In this document: positions 42,877-51,576 of the stretch, piece by piece
How the letters are laid out: each line of letters starts with the position of its first letter
Numbering within the stretch: position 1 is the first letter of the stretch
Origin: JAFAHD01 sp963772515
GTDB taxonomy: Bacteria > Vulcanimicrobiota > Vulcanimicrobiia > Eremiobacterales > Eremiobacteraceae
Length of the DNA: 64,000 bases
Reading direction: 5' to 3'
Assembly (NCBI GenBank): GCA_963772515.1
Contig: CAVYXC010000003.1
Location: 186,001-250,000 of the forward strand
The notes under the pieces: generated by a model
Seen by the model: the letters and a program-made list of their open reading frames with translations, nothing else
What the model was told of the DNA's origin: nothing
Database searches by the model: none
Made by a program: the position numbers and the translations under genes

Positions 42877-43262
42877 TGCCGACGTATGACTACCGCTGCA
42901 AAGAGTGCGGCACCACCCATGAGATCGCTCACGGCTTTAACGACCCGCGCCCGACTACGTGTCCGACGTGCGGCGGTCCGCTAGCGCGCGTCTTCCACCC
43001 GGTCGGCGTCGTGTTCAAGGGCTCCGGTTTTCACAAGACCGATTATACAAGCACCGGCGCGAAGAAGGACGCGCCTGAGCCTGCGGCATCCAAGAGCGAT
43101 AGCGCTAAGTCCGAGGGCGCCAAGTCGGATGGCGGCAAGTCCGATGGAGCTAAGACCGACAGCGCATCGTCGTCTGCACCGGCGACGCCGAAGAGCGACA
43201 AGCCGGCCGCTGCGACGCCGCCACCGAGCAAGTCGGACTCCAAGCCGTCAGGATCCGCCTGA
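42876..43262 (+). CDS. FmdB-family zinc ribbon protein with low-complexity tail
   Basis: A putative regulatory zinc ribbon. The 128 residues begin MPTYDYRCKECG, with CKEC (8-11) and CPTC (29-32) as zinc ligands, and the FKGSGFHKTDY end of the FmdB domain. The remaining about 70 residues are a Ser/Lys/Asp/Gly/Ala/Pro-rich tail in which units like KSDGA recur, encoded by imperfect 15-base repeats at about 43085-43165. Confidence 0.85.
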   Translation: MPTYDYRCKECGTTHEIAHGFNDPRPTTCPTCGGPLARVFHPVGVVFKGSGFHKTDYTSTGAKKDAPEPAASKSDSAKSEGAKSDGGKSDGAKTDSASSSAPATPKSDKPAAATPPPSKSDSKPSGSA

Positions 43263-43263
43263 G

Positions 43264-43623
43264 ATGTCCCATATCATCGGCCTGATGATGATGCTCGTCG
43301 CCGTCGTCGCGATCGTAGCAGGCGTCGCGTTCGTCGGACTTCGCGTCATGCAGCTGGCGCGCGCGGGGAAGAAGTTGCGCTCGCACCCGATCTTTGACGC
43401 CGAATGGCGCGTGCGCCAGCAAGACAAGATCCGTCGCTTGAGCGCCGGCGGCGCCAAACTCAAGGAAGACATCGGCTACCTGGCGGCTGCAGTTGCGCGA
43501 CTTGCGCTTGCGATCGACGAGCTGGGCGCGCTCGCGTATGGAAGCTCGCGGCCGATCGAACGCGTATTGCGCATCGGCTTACCGTGGTTGTCGGGATTGC
43601 TGCGCGCGCCGGAAGGCCGTTGA
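43264..43623 (+). CDS. Small membrane-anchored hypothetical protein
   Basis: I do not recognise this 119-residue protein. ATG 43264 follows the FmdB-like stop by one base. It has one N-terminal membrane segment (about 4-26), then a basic amphipathic region and a C-terminal helical part. It looks like a bitopic protein with a short coiled cytoplasmic or periplasmic domain. Confidence 0.55.
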   Translation: MSHIIGLMMMLVAVVAIVAGVAFVGLRVMQLARAGKKLRSHPIFDAEWRVRQQDKIRRLSAGGAKLKEDIGYLAAAVARLALAIDELGALAYGSSRPIERVLRIGLPWLSGLLRAPEGR

Positions 43624-43651
43624 TCCACCACTCGTCCGTTGGGCTGCAACC

Positions 43652-44953
43652 CTAGTCGGCTAGCGCACCGGCATACGCGGCATGCCACGATTCCGCAAAT
43701 CCGGGAAACGACGTGCCGATGCACGCTGCATCGTCGATGATGATCGGCGCATTCGCCGCTGCAGCCAGCACGGCGGCGGTCATCCCGATGCGGTGATCCC
43801 CGCCGGTGGCGATGCGCTCCGGTGGACGAAGCGGCCGGCCGCCCCGCACGGCGATGCCGTCGGGCAGTTCGGTCACCGCGACGCCGAACGCGCGCAGCAG
43901 CTCGACGGTCGATGCGATGCGGTCGGACTCCTTGCCGCGCAGCTCCTCGGCACCGCGCACGACGAAAGCGCCCTGCGCCGTGGCCGCAAGAGCGCACAGC
44001 AGCGGGATCTCATCGATAAAGTTGGGGATGCGCGCCGGGTCGAGTTCGACGTTGCGCAGCGGCGCGGCCGATGACACCTCGATGTCGGCGACCGGCTCGC
44101 CGTGCATGACGCGCAGCCCACGGATGCTGATATGCGCGCCCATGTCACGCATGACGTCAAGCGCAGCGGTGCGCGTCGGGTTGATGCCGACGCCTAGGAC
44201 CGAGATACGGCTTCCCTGTAAGCAAGTAGCCGCGGCGATGAAGTATGCGGCAGATGAGACGTCGCCGGGGACTTCGTAATCCTCGAGCGCGTGCAAGGAC
44301 GATGGCTGCACGCGCACCCGTAGGCCGTCGATTGCCAGCGCGGCGCTCATCTCGCCGAGCATCAGCTCGCTGTGATCGCGGCTTTGGCGCGGGCTCGAAA
44401 TCGTCGTTGGACCGCGCGCGCGCAGCGCCGCCAGCATGATGGCTGTCTTGACTTGCGCCGACGCGCTCTGCAGCGCGAACGTGATGCCGTGCAAATGGCT
44501 CGCAGCGCGCGAAAAGGTGAGCGGGGCATGCCCGCCGGGTGAAGTGCGGACGTCAGCGCCCATCGCGCGCAACGGCGCCGCGACGCGCTCCATCGGCCTG
44601 CGGCGCAGGCTTTCGTCGCCATCCAAAACGGCGTTGACGCGCCCTGCCAAGAGTCCGGCGAGCACGCGCATGGTGCTGCCCGAGTTTCCGCAATCGATCG
44701 TCGCGGACGGATCGCGCAGCTCGCGCGCCCCCTCGACGGCCACGGTGGATCCGTCGTCCGCTACGTCGATTCCGAGCACCCTCAGAGCACCGATCGTGGC
44801 CGCGACATCATCGCCGCGGTTGACGCCGCGCACGTGCGTCGTGCCGGCAGCGACGCCTGCGAACATCAGGACGCGGTGCGAGATCGATTTATCGCCCGGC
44901 ACGTGCAGAGGTCCGTGCAAACGCTCCGGCGCGCGCAACTGGATGGAGTTCAC
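43652..44953 (-). CDS. aroA: 3-phosphoshikimate 1-carboxyvinyltransferase (EPSP synthase)
   Basis: Joins shikimate-3-phosphate and PEP, the sixth shikimate-pathway step, feeding chorismate to TrpE. The 433 residues include PGDKSISHR, the DCGNSGSTMR block and, near the C-terminus, the RGKESDRI and GDHRIGM motifs. The sequence has GDKS, SAQVK, NPTR and RDHSE, the four motifs used to define class II enzymes. It is convergent with the small membrane gene and divergent from ctaA. Confidence 0.95.
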   Translation of the reverse strand: MNSIQLRAPERLHGPLHVPGDKSISHRVLMFAGVAAGTTHVRGVNRGDDVAATIGALRVLGIDVADDGSTVAVEGARELRDPSATIDCGNSGSTMRVLAGLLAGRVNAVLDGDESLRRRPMERVAAPLRAMGADVRTSPGGHAPLTFSRAASHLHGITFALQSASAQVKTAIMLAALRARGPTTISSPRQSRDHSELMLGEMSAALAIDGLRVRVQPSSLHALEDYEVPGDVSSAAYFIAAATCLQGSRISVLGVGINPTRTAALDVMRDMGAHISIRGLRVMHGEPVADIEVSSAAPLRNVELDPARIPNFIDEIPLLCALAATAQGAFVVRGAEELRGKESDRIASTVELLRAFGVAVTELPDGIAVRGGRPLRPPERIATGGDHRIGMTAAVLAAAANAPIIIDDAACIGTSFPGFAESWHAAYAGALAD

Positions 44954-45051
44954 GCGGCCAGCTTGCGACCCGCGCAGGCCCGCACCTGCTGTGGCAGATA
45001 GCGCGAGGCCAACAGGATATCGCCGAAGGCCATCTTAAGACTCGAACGTCC

Positions 45052-46029
45052 ATGAGCATCGCCGCTGCATCGAGCGTGTCGGTCGTGACGCTGCGCTACA
45101 CGAGCCTGGGCTCGGCGCTGTTCGCGTTCGCGCTCGTCGTGTGGGGCGGCATCGTGCGCATCAACGGCGCCGGCATGACCTGCCCGGATTGGCCGCGCTG
45201 CCGCGGCGCCTGGTTCCCTGCCCTCAACGGCAGCGTCGTCTACGAGTGGACCCATCGGCTCGGGGCGCCGATCCTCACCCTGCTGATCATCGCGACATTT
45301 ATCGCCGCCTGGCAAGCGCGGCGCGAACTTCCGATCTCCTGGCGCGCAGCGTGGTACCCGGCAGGACTATTGGTGGCGCAGATCATCGTCGGCGGCCTCA
45401 CGATCAAGTTCATCAATAACCCGCCCAGCGTCGCCGCGCATCTCGGCCTCGGCATCTTGACCTTTGTGAGCTTGCTCGTCGTGTGGTACACCACCACGCA
45501 GCCGGCAGCTGCACCAACGCCATTCGCGTCTCCCGTCGAATCGCTCTCATTCAGCCGGCTCGCGCTCTCCGCCGCCGCGGTCACCTTCGCCGCGGTCATG
45601 GCGGCCGGATACATGAGCGCCTCGAATGACGGCCTCGCGTGCACGCAGTTCCCGCTGTGCAACGGTTGGGGACCGCCGCACTCGCTCGCGCAGCAGATCC
45701 ACATGGCGCACCGCCTGCTCGCGTATAGCGCGTTCGCGCTTGTCATCGCCGTGGGCCTCATCGGCGCGCGAACTCGCGATCCACGCACCCGCTCGTTGTC
45801 ACTGCTCGCGCTGTTCGTGGCAACGGTCCAAGTCGGCTTGGGAGTCGCAACCGTCATATCCGGGCTCGAACCGGTGCTGCGCTCGCTGCATCAGGCCAAC
45901 GGCGCATTGCTGTTCGCGGTCCTTGTCATCCTCACGTACGCTGCCTACGCGGCCATCGGGAAACCGGCAGTCGCCGGTGACCCCGCCGCGGGACCGGCGC
46001 CCCAGCGCGCCGCAACACAAAACCTATGA
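45052..46029 (+). CDS. ctaA: Heme A synthase
   Basis: Converts heme O to heme A for the cytochrome oxidase encoded downstream. The 325 residues have about eight membrane segments. The four heme-ligand histidines appear in EWTHRLGAP, AAHLGLG, QIHMAHRLLAY and SLHQANG, and each half has an extracellular Cys pair (CPDWPRC, CTQFPLC) as in the Bacillus-type enzyme. The stop overlaps ctaB by four bases. Confidence 0.93.
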   Translation: MSIAAASSVSVVTLRYTSLGSALFAFALVVWGGIVRINGAGMTCPDWPRCRGAWFPALNGSVVYEWTHRLGAPILTLLIIATFIAAWQARRELPISWRAAWYPAGLLVAQIIVGGLTIKFINNPPSVAAHLGLGILTFVSLLVVWYTTTQPAAAPTPFASPVESLSFSRLALSAAAVTFAAVMAAGYMSASNDGLACTQFPLCNGWGPPHSLAQQIHMAHRLLAYSAFALVIAVGLIGARTRDPRTRSLSLLALFVATVQVGLGVATVISGLEPVLRSLHQANGALLFAVLVILTYAAYAAIGKPAVAGDPAAGPAPQRAATQNL

Positions 46030-46931
46030 GCGCGCTCAGCGTTGCGATGGGCGACGCGCGCACCGTCGTGCGCGATTATGTGAAACTCACCAAACCCAAC
46101 GTGATGTCGCTGCTGTTGTTCACCACCCTGGCGGCGATGTTCATCGCGCAGGGCGGAGTGCCGAACGTCTGGTTGATGGCGTGCACGCTCCTGGGAGGCG
46201 CGCTCGCCGCCGGCTCGTCCGGCGCGCTCAACATGTACTTCGACCGCGACATCGACGCGATCATGAGCCGCACGCGCAACCGGCCGATCCCTAGCGGCCG
46301 GCTGCCGGCACTCCATGCGCTCGTGTTCGGCATCGCGCTGGCGATCGCGTCGTTTGCGGTCCTTGCCCTCACCGTCAACCTGCTCGCGGCACTTCTGGCT
46401 CTGGCGGGCATCGCGTTTTACGTCGGCGTATACACGTTGTGGCTCAAGCGCACGAGCGTGCAGAACATCGTCATCGGCGGCGCGGCCGGCGCCGTGCCCC
46501 CGCTCGTCGGCTGGGCGGCGGTCACGGGCAAGCTCGACCTCACCGCGGCGCTGCTGTTCGCGATCGTGTTCCTATGGACGCCGCCGCACTTCTGGGCGCT
46601 CGCGCTCATCGCCAAGGGCGAGTATGCGAAGGTCGGCATCCCGATGCTGCCGGTGATCCGCGGGGATGCCGAGACCAAACGCCAGATCATCATCTATAGC
46701 GCCGCGCTGATCGTGCTGACGCTCGCCTTGCTGCCGCTTCACGTCATGGGGATCACCTACGCGGTGTGCGCGCTAGCGCTCAACGCCGCCTTCCTCGCCT
46801 ACGCTGTGCGCGTCTCACGGGATGGCTCCATCCAGAGCGAGCGCGCCATGTACAAGTTCTCGATGCTGTACCTCGCGTTGCTGTTCGTCGCCATGGTGGT
46901 CGACCGGTTCGGGCACGGTCCGGCGGCGTGA
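46026..46931 (+). CDS. ctaB: Heme O synthase (protoheme IX farnesyltransferase)
   Basis: Adds farnesyl to heme B. The 301-residue membrane prenyltransferase shows NMYFDRDIDAIMSRTRNRPI, with the Asp-rich motif and Arg residues, and the second loop FLWTPPHFWALALI. It is coupled to ctaA and followed by tRNA-Leu and the oxidase genes. Confidence 0.95.
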   Translation: MSALSVAMGDARTVVRDYVKLTKPNVMSLLLFTTLAAMFIAQGGVPNVWLMACTLLGGALAAGSSGALNMYFDRDIDAIMSRTRNRPIPSGRLPALHALVFGIALAIASFAVLALTVNLLAALLALAGIAFYVGVYTLWLKRTSVQNIVIGGAAGAVPPLVGWAAVTGKLDLTAALLFAIVFLWTPPHFWALALIAKGEYAKVGIPMLPVIRGDAETKRQIIIYSAALIVLTLALLPLHVMGITYAVCALALNAAFLAYAVRVSRDGSIQSERAMYKFSMLYLALLFVAMVVDRFGHGPAA

Positions 46932-47040
46932 CGCCGGCCCAGGCCGCCTGCGGACCGGCACTCGGTTGCGCCTCCCGCCCAGCCGAGGGAATCGGAACCC
47001 GCGGCGGTAACTCGGACGCCATACCCCGCGGTCGAATGAT

Positions 47041-47125
47041 GCCGAAGTGGCGGAACTGGCAGACGCACGCGACTCAAAATCGCGCGAGGTCACCCCTCAT
47101 GTGGGTTCGATTCCCACCTTCGGCA
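47041..47125 (+). tRNA. tRNA-Leu (anticodon CAA)
   Basis: An 85-base class II tRNA. The acceptor stem pairs GCCGAAG with CTTCGGC; the anticodon loop CTCAAAA sits on CGCGA/TCGCG and gives CAA, which reads TTG. The long variable arm GAGG-TCAC-CCCTC and the GTGGG-TTCGATT-CCCAC arm are present. CCA is not encoded. It lies between ctaB and coxB. Confidence 0.95.
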
Positions 47126-47247
47126 TACGACAAAAGCACCAGCGCTGGCGAGGATGCCTCCTCGCCGCCGTGTAAACGCCCGCCCGGGAGAGCGCACAGC
47201 TGAACGAGACACGCAAGGCGCCGCTGCTCGACACCGAATTCTGGTCG

Positions 47248-48294
47248 GTGGCGCTCGTTTTGACGGTCATCAGCGGGTTGTTGATGTGGGGCGTCGTCAT
47301 CTTCCCCATCGACGACTACCTTCCGCGCGCCTCGTCGGCCGCCACCGACATCGATTTCATCTTCCGGTTCATGGCGTTCTTCAGCGTGCCCATCATCATA
47401 TACGTCAACGGCTTTTTGCTCTACTTCGCGTGGCGCTACCACACGCGCAAGGGCGACGATCCCATGGCGGTCGGGTCGGACATCCACGACCAACCCGCGC
47501 TCGAGGCGGCGTGGACGATCATCCCATCGATCCTGATGCTCATCCTCGGCGTGATCAGCTATCTGGTGATGCCCAAGTACTATCTGGCCAGCGCGGATAG
47601 CGTCGCGACGATCGAAGCCATCGGCCACACCTTCTATTACGAATTCCGCTATCCGGGTCTGAAGCATCCGGTCGAGAACGAGATGCACCTGCCGGTGGGC
47701 AAACAGGTGACCATCGACCTCACGTCAGCGGAAGACGACATCCGCAACGCCGTTATCCACTCGTTCTGGGCGCCGGAGTTCCGCGTCAAACAGGACATGA
47801 TCCCGGGCATGATCGTGCCGATCCACTTCACGCCCACGCGCATCGGCACGTATCGCATCATCTGCACCGAATTCTGCGGGCTCGGCCATGCGGACATGGT
47901 GGGCAAGGTCGTCGTCGAATCGCAAACGGACTTCGACGCCTGGTTCAAGAGCCAGCAGCAGCTCCAGGCGAGCGCCGGGATGCAGGGACCGATCTCGATC
48001 GCCAACGGCGACGCGGCCGCCGGCGGACGCCTGTTCGCGACCAAGTGCACCGCGTGCCACAGCGTCGGGTCGTTCGCGGAACGCAAGGTCGGACCGGGGC
48101 TGGGCAACTTGTTCCACGACCCCGATCATCCGGACTTGGTGACCGGCAAGCCGGCGAACGCGGACGACGTCGCCGACGTCATCGAGCACGGATTTTCAGG
48201 CGACCTCGGTACCATGCCGAACATGCAAGTGAACCAATTGACGGCCAAGGACGTCGCCAACCTGGTCGCCTACCTCGAAACGCTGCATAAGTAG
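47248..48294 (+). CDS. coxB: Cytochrome c oxidase subunit II with fused cytochrome c
   Basis: CuA subunit of a caa3-type oxidase. Two membrane segments are followed by the cupredoxin domain with CTEFCGLGHADM, the CuA ligands, and a C-terminal cytochrome c domain with CTACH and a later MPNM. From GTG 47248 it has 348 residues, but this GTG lacks a ribosome binding site and cuts into the first membrane segment. CTG 47200, with GGGAG nine bases upstream, would add 16 residues (MNETRKAPLLDTEFWS); there is no ATG, GTG or TTG between it and the in-frame stop at 47173. The true start may be this CTG. Confidence 0.93.
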   Translation: MALVLTVISGLLMWGVVIFPIDDYLPRASSAATDIDFIFRFMAFFSVPIIIYVNGFLLYFAWRYHTRKGDDPMAVGSDIHDQPALEAAWTIIPSILMLILGVISYLVMPKYYLASADSVATIEAIGHTFYYEFRYPGLKHPVENEMHLPVGKQVTIDLTSAEDDIRNAVIHSFWAPEFRVKQDMIPGMIVPIHFTPTRIGTYRIICTEFCGLGHADMVGKVVVESQTDFDAWFKSQQQLQASAGMQGPISIANGDAAAGGRLFATKCTACHSVGSFAERKVGPGLGNLFHDPDHPDLVTGKPANADDVADVIEHGFSGDLGTMPNMQVNQLTAKDVANLVAYLETLHK

Positions 48295-48314
48295 AAGAAG
48301 GACTAGCAGGCCAC

Positions 48315-49994
48315 ATGTCGATCGCGCAGCTCCAAGCCGAAGCCAGCCACGCGCATATCCATCCGCCGCCGCAGGGCTTCATCGCGAAGTACGTGATCAG
48401 CTTCGACCACAAGGTCATCGCGGTCCAGTACTTCATCACGAGCGGCTTGTTCTTCGTGCTTGCGGGCCTGCTCGCCGAACTGGTGCGCGCGCAGCTCATG
48501 CACGCGCACAACAACCTGCTCAGTCCGCAGACCTTCAACGAAGCGTACAGCATCCACGGCACCGCGATGGTGTGGCTGGTCATCATCCCGATCATGACCG
48601 GTGGCTTCGGCAACCTCGCCATGCCGCTGCAGATCGGCGCGCGCGACGTCGCCTTCCCGTGGCTCAATATGTTCAGCTTCTGGCTGTTCCCGCCGGCGGG
48701 CGTGCTCATCTTCTTGAGCTTCCTGTACGGCGCGCCGCAGGCGGGTTGGACCGAGTATCCGCCGGTCAGCCTCCACACGGCAGGCACCGCGTTGTGGTGC
48801 GCCGGCGTGTTCCTCATCGGCGTGTCGAGCACCATCACTGGCATCAACTTCATGGTCACGATCATCAAGATGCGCGCACCCGGCATGACGTTTACGCGCA
48901 TGCCGCTGTTCGTCTGGGCGACCCTTGTGACCGCGTTCCTCTCCGCCATCGCGACCGCCAATCTGTCCGCCGCGCTGGCCGGCCTGTTCATCGAGAAGGT
49001 CTTCGGGGTGCCGTTCTACGATCCGGCGAATGGCGGCAGCCCGGTGCTGTGGCAGCACGTCTTCTGGTTCTACTCGCACCCGGCAGTGTATATCATGATC
49101 TTGCCGGGCTTCGGCATCGTGTCGGAGATCATCCCGGTCTTCGTGCGCCGCCCGATCTTCGGCTACAAGGCGATCGCCTATTCGTCGGTTGCCATCGGCC
49201 TCGTGTCGTTCATGGTATGGGCGCACCACATGTTCACCAGCGGCCTGTCGCGCTGGGTGCAGCTGCCCTTCATGATCCTCACGATGGCGGTGGCGATTCC
49301 GACCGGCATCAAGATCTTCTCGTGGGTGGCCACATTTTGGCGCGGGCGTGTGCGCCTGAGCACGCCGTTGCTCTTCGTCATCGGTTTCCTGTCGACGTTC
49401 ACCTTCGGCGGCATCACGGGCGTGATGCTCGCTTCGGTGCCGGCGGACGTCCACGAGCACGGCACGTATTTCATCGTCGCGCATCTGCACTACGTGCTGG
49501 TCGGCGGCAGCGTCTTCACGATCTTCGCGGGCCTGTATTACTGGTGGCCCAAGATGACGGGCCGTCTGCTTGACGAGCGCCTCGGCAAGTGGCACTTCTG
49601 GCTGATGTTCGTGTCGTTCAACGCGACGTTCTTGCCGATGCACTGGCTCGGCCTGCTCGGCATGCCGCGCCGCGTAGTCTACTACGATCAGTATTTCTCG
49701 GGCGATCAATTGCACTGGGTCACCGCTACCAATGCGTTCGTGTCGATCTCGGCCTTCGTGCTGGGCGCGTCGATGCTGATCTTCGCGTACAACGCCGTGC
49801 GCAGCGCTAAATACGGCAAGATCGCGGGTCCGAACCCGTGGGGTGGCCGGACGCTGGAATGGATGACCTCGTCGCCGCCGCCGTACTACAATTTCGCCGA
49901 GATCCCGATCGTGCTCGACGGTCCGTACGACTATGGCAAGCCGCTGCCGTATGCGAACATCTCGCAGGACCTGGCCACGGAACCGGTGGCGTAA
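48315..49994 (+). CDS. coxA: Cytochrome c oxidase subunit I, A2 type
   Basis: Catalytic subunit with heme a and the heme a3-CuB site, a 12-segment proton pump of 559 residues. The motif YSHPAVYIMILP replaces the Glu-containing HPEVY of A1 enzymes and marks the A2 class. The remaining CuB ligands are in VWAHHMF, and the heme ligands are near HLHYVL. GGAC precedes the ATG. It is followed four bases later by coxC. Confidence 0.96.
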   Translation: MSIAQLQAEASHAHIHPPPQGFIAKYVISFDHKVIAVQYFITSGLFFVLAGLLAELVRAQLMHAHNNLLSPQTFNEAYSIHGTAMVWLVIIPIMTGGFGNLAMPLQIGARDVAFPWLNMFSFWLFPPAGVLIFLSFLYGAPQAGWTEYPPVSLHTAGTALWCAGVFLIGVSSTITGINFMVTIIKMRAPGMTFTRMPLFVWATLVTAFLSAIATANLSAALAGLFIEKVFGVPFYDPANGGSPVLWQHVFWFYSHPAVYIMILPGFGIVSEIIPVFVRRPIFGYKAIAYSSVAIGLVSFMVWAHHMFTSGLSRWVQLPFMILTMAVAIPTGIKIFSWVATFWRGRVRLSTPLLFVIGFLSTFTFGGITGVMLASVPADVHEHGTYFIVAHLHYVLVGGSVFTIFAGLYYWWPKMTGRLLDERLGKWHFWLMFVSFNATFLPMHWLGLLGMPRRVVYYDQYFSGDQLHWVTATNAFVSISAFVLGASMLIFAYNAVRSAKYGKIAGPNPWGGRTLEWMTSSPPPYYNFAEIPIVLDGPYDYGKPLPYANISQDLATEPVA

Positions 49995-49997
49995 GCG

Positions 49998-50582
49998 ATG
50001 GCGACGCACGCGCTGCCGGTCAGCACCGCCGAATACCAGGAGGTCCGCGGCCACCGGCTGCTCGGCTTCTTGTTCTTCCTGGTCTCCGACTCGATTCTGT
50101 TCTGTTCGTTCATCTTCGGATATCTCTATATCCGGTCAGCGTCGCCGGGCTGGCCGCCGCCGGGCGTCGAACGCCCGGGCCTCTACCTCGCCGCGGTCAA
50201 CTCGATCGTGCTGTTCGGTTCGGGCGTCACCATGCATCTGGCGATGGAGGCGTGGCGCCACGCCAACCGCTCGCGCTTCGTCGCTTTCATGATCGCCACC
50301 ATCGTGCTCGGCATCGGATTCTTATCGGGGCAAGCGTACGAGTACACGCATCTGCACGACACCTGGGCCGGCAGCACGTTCGGCGCGTCGTTCTTCACTT
50401 TGACCGGCATGCACGGTTTCCACGTCTTCATCGGCGTGATCTTCCTGATCACCGTGCTGACGCAGACGAACCGGGGCGTCTACGATCAGGCGCGTTTCTT
50501 CGGCCTGACGGCGGCGACGTTGTACTGGCACTTCGTCGACGTCATCTGGGTCGCGCTGTTCTTCCTGTTCTATGTCTACTAA
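49998..50582 (+). CDS. coxC: Cytochrome c oxidase subunit III
   Basis: Five-segment membrane subunit of 194 residues. It starts near GHRLLGFLFFLVSDSILF and contains GQAYEYTHL and HGFHVFIGVIFL, then ends YWHFVDVIWVALFFLFYVY, the usual subunit III pattern. It is the short form lacking the first two helices of the long version. Confidence 0.94.
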   Translation: MATHALPVSTAEYQEVRGHRLLGFLFFLVSDSILFCSFIFGYLYIRSASPGWPPPGVERPGLYLAAVNSIVLFGSGVTMHLAMEAWRHANRSRFVAFMIATIVLGIGFLSGQAYEYTHLHDTWAGSTFGASFFTLTGMHGFHVFIGVIFLITVLTQTNRGVYDQARFFGLTAATLYWHFVDVIWVALFFLFYVY

Positions 50583-50592
50583 GGGATAAGCG

Positions 50593-50790
50593 ATGGACGG
50601 ATCGATCGTTCTGCGGATCCTCGCCGGCGCAGGCGCGCTGGTGGTGGGATTCTTCGCGCTCAAGGCGCTCTACGAGGAATGGCCGAAGACCGCGCTTGAG
50701 GATCAGGTCACAAAGATCATGATGGCGCTGCTCACGCTGGGCTGCATCATCGTCCTCACGGTCGCGCTGGGTAAAGCCGGGCACGTCTAG
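50593..50790 (+). CDS. Small two-helix membrane protein in the oxidase cluster
   Basis: A 65-residue protein with two hydrophobic segments (about 7-24 and 43-60) joined by a charged loop KALYEEWPKTALEDQVTK. It lies ten bases after coxC and ten before the next small gene, so it is probably cotranscribed. It could be a subunit IV-like accessory protein; I know no matching family. Confidence 0.6.
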   Translation: MDGSIVLRILAGAGALVVGFFALKALYEEWPKTALEDQVTKIMMALLTLGCIIVLTVALGKAGHV

Positions 50791-50799
50791 GAGGCTTAC

Positions 50800-50997
50800 A
50801 TGGCACAAGGCGCTGAGACGTCCGAGTACGACATCCCGCAAAGCCGCGGCATCCCGCCGGTCGTGCGCTGGTTCGGCGTCGTCGGCCTCGCGCTGATCAT
50901 CTTCATGGGAGCGATTTCTATTGTGGAGGCCGGCTCAAACCATTACTGGCCCGCGAAAGACACGCCGACGGTGCAGTTGTCAGGCAGCTTGGTCTAG
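50800..50997 (+). CDS. Small single-helix membrane protein in the oxidase cluster
   Basis: A 65-residue protein with a soluble N-terminus, one membrane segment (about 25-45) and a short tail with NHYWPAKDTP. AGGAGG at 50789-50794 gives a good ribosome binding site. Position after coxC and the small upstream gene suggests an accessory oxidase or assembly protein; its function is not known. Confidence 0.6.
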   Translation: MAQGAETSEYDIPQSRGIPPVVRWFGVVGLALIIFMGAISIVEAGSNHYWPAKDTPTVQLSGSLV

Positions 50998-51536
50998 GGT
51001 TTGAGTTTCGGCGGCCGCGCGCCGCCCACGCCGAGCGCTGGGAAATCCTCGGGCAGGATGCCGGTGCCGCGACCGTCGACGCTATGGATCCCTCCGAACT
51101 CGCTGAACTCCGTGAACGCGGGGTACTCGTCATCGGGCAACGGACGCTCGCCAACCGCAGCCCACTCACACGCCGTTCGTCCGTCCTCGAGCACGACCGC
51201 GATGTAACCGCTGCTCCCCGGCAGCGATCGTTCGTCCGGCGCGCGCGTGCGCACGTAACCGTCCACGATGAAGATCGGTTCGCGCGTCTGCAGCAGCGCT
51301 CGGATCGGGTAGACCAGCAACGCGATCGCATAGACGACGAAGCAGACCGCCCCGAAGCCGAAGACCCAGGCGAAATAGATGTACCCTTGGTGCTGCTTCG
51401 CATCCGCCATGTGCGCGATCGCCAGCGTGAATAGCCCGAAGAGCAGCGCCAGCGCCGCAGGTTCAAGCGCGACCACGAAGCGGCCGCTTGCGCCGCGCCA
51501 GACCACGCCACGTTCTTCCGCGCGCCAGGGACGCAT
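50994..51536 (-). CDS. Hypothetical protein with two membrane segments
   Basis: ATG 51536 gives 180 residues; the longer in-frame start at 51577 overlaps the divergent Sco gene. After a short N-terminus there are two hydrophobic segments (about 22-39 and 52-70), then a soluble domain of about 100 residues ending PEDFPALGVGGARPP. No family is recognised. Its stop overlaps the previous small gene by four bases. Confidence 0.55.
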   Translation of the reverse strand: MRPWRAEERGVVWRGASGRFVVALEPAALALLFGLFTLAIAHMADAKQHQGYIYFAWVFGFGAVCFVVYAIALLVYPIRALLQTREPIFIVDGYVRTRAPDERSLPGSSGYIAVVLEDGRTACEWAAVGERPLPDDEYPAFTEFSEFGGIHSVDGRGTGILPEDFPALGVGGARPPKLKP

Positions 51537-51576
51537 CGCGATGCTCTGGCGGCGCTGGCCGGGGCTTAAGGATCCC

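Noticed and set aside
47026..47040. Partial match CGGTCGAAT just before tRNA-Leu
   Set aside because: Only one nine-base arm matches, with no ATGGAG and no second arm; likely chance.
47041..47125. tRNA-Leu as an integration site for a mobile element
   Set aside because: No integrase, direct repeat of the tRNA 3' end or foreign genes are seen downstream; the oxidase genes are ordinary.
48303..50054. 583-codon minus-strand open frame opposite coxA
   Set aside because: Highly charged His/Arg/Asp-rich translation with no fold-like pattern; coxA is certain on the plus strand.
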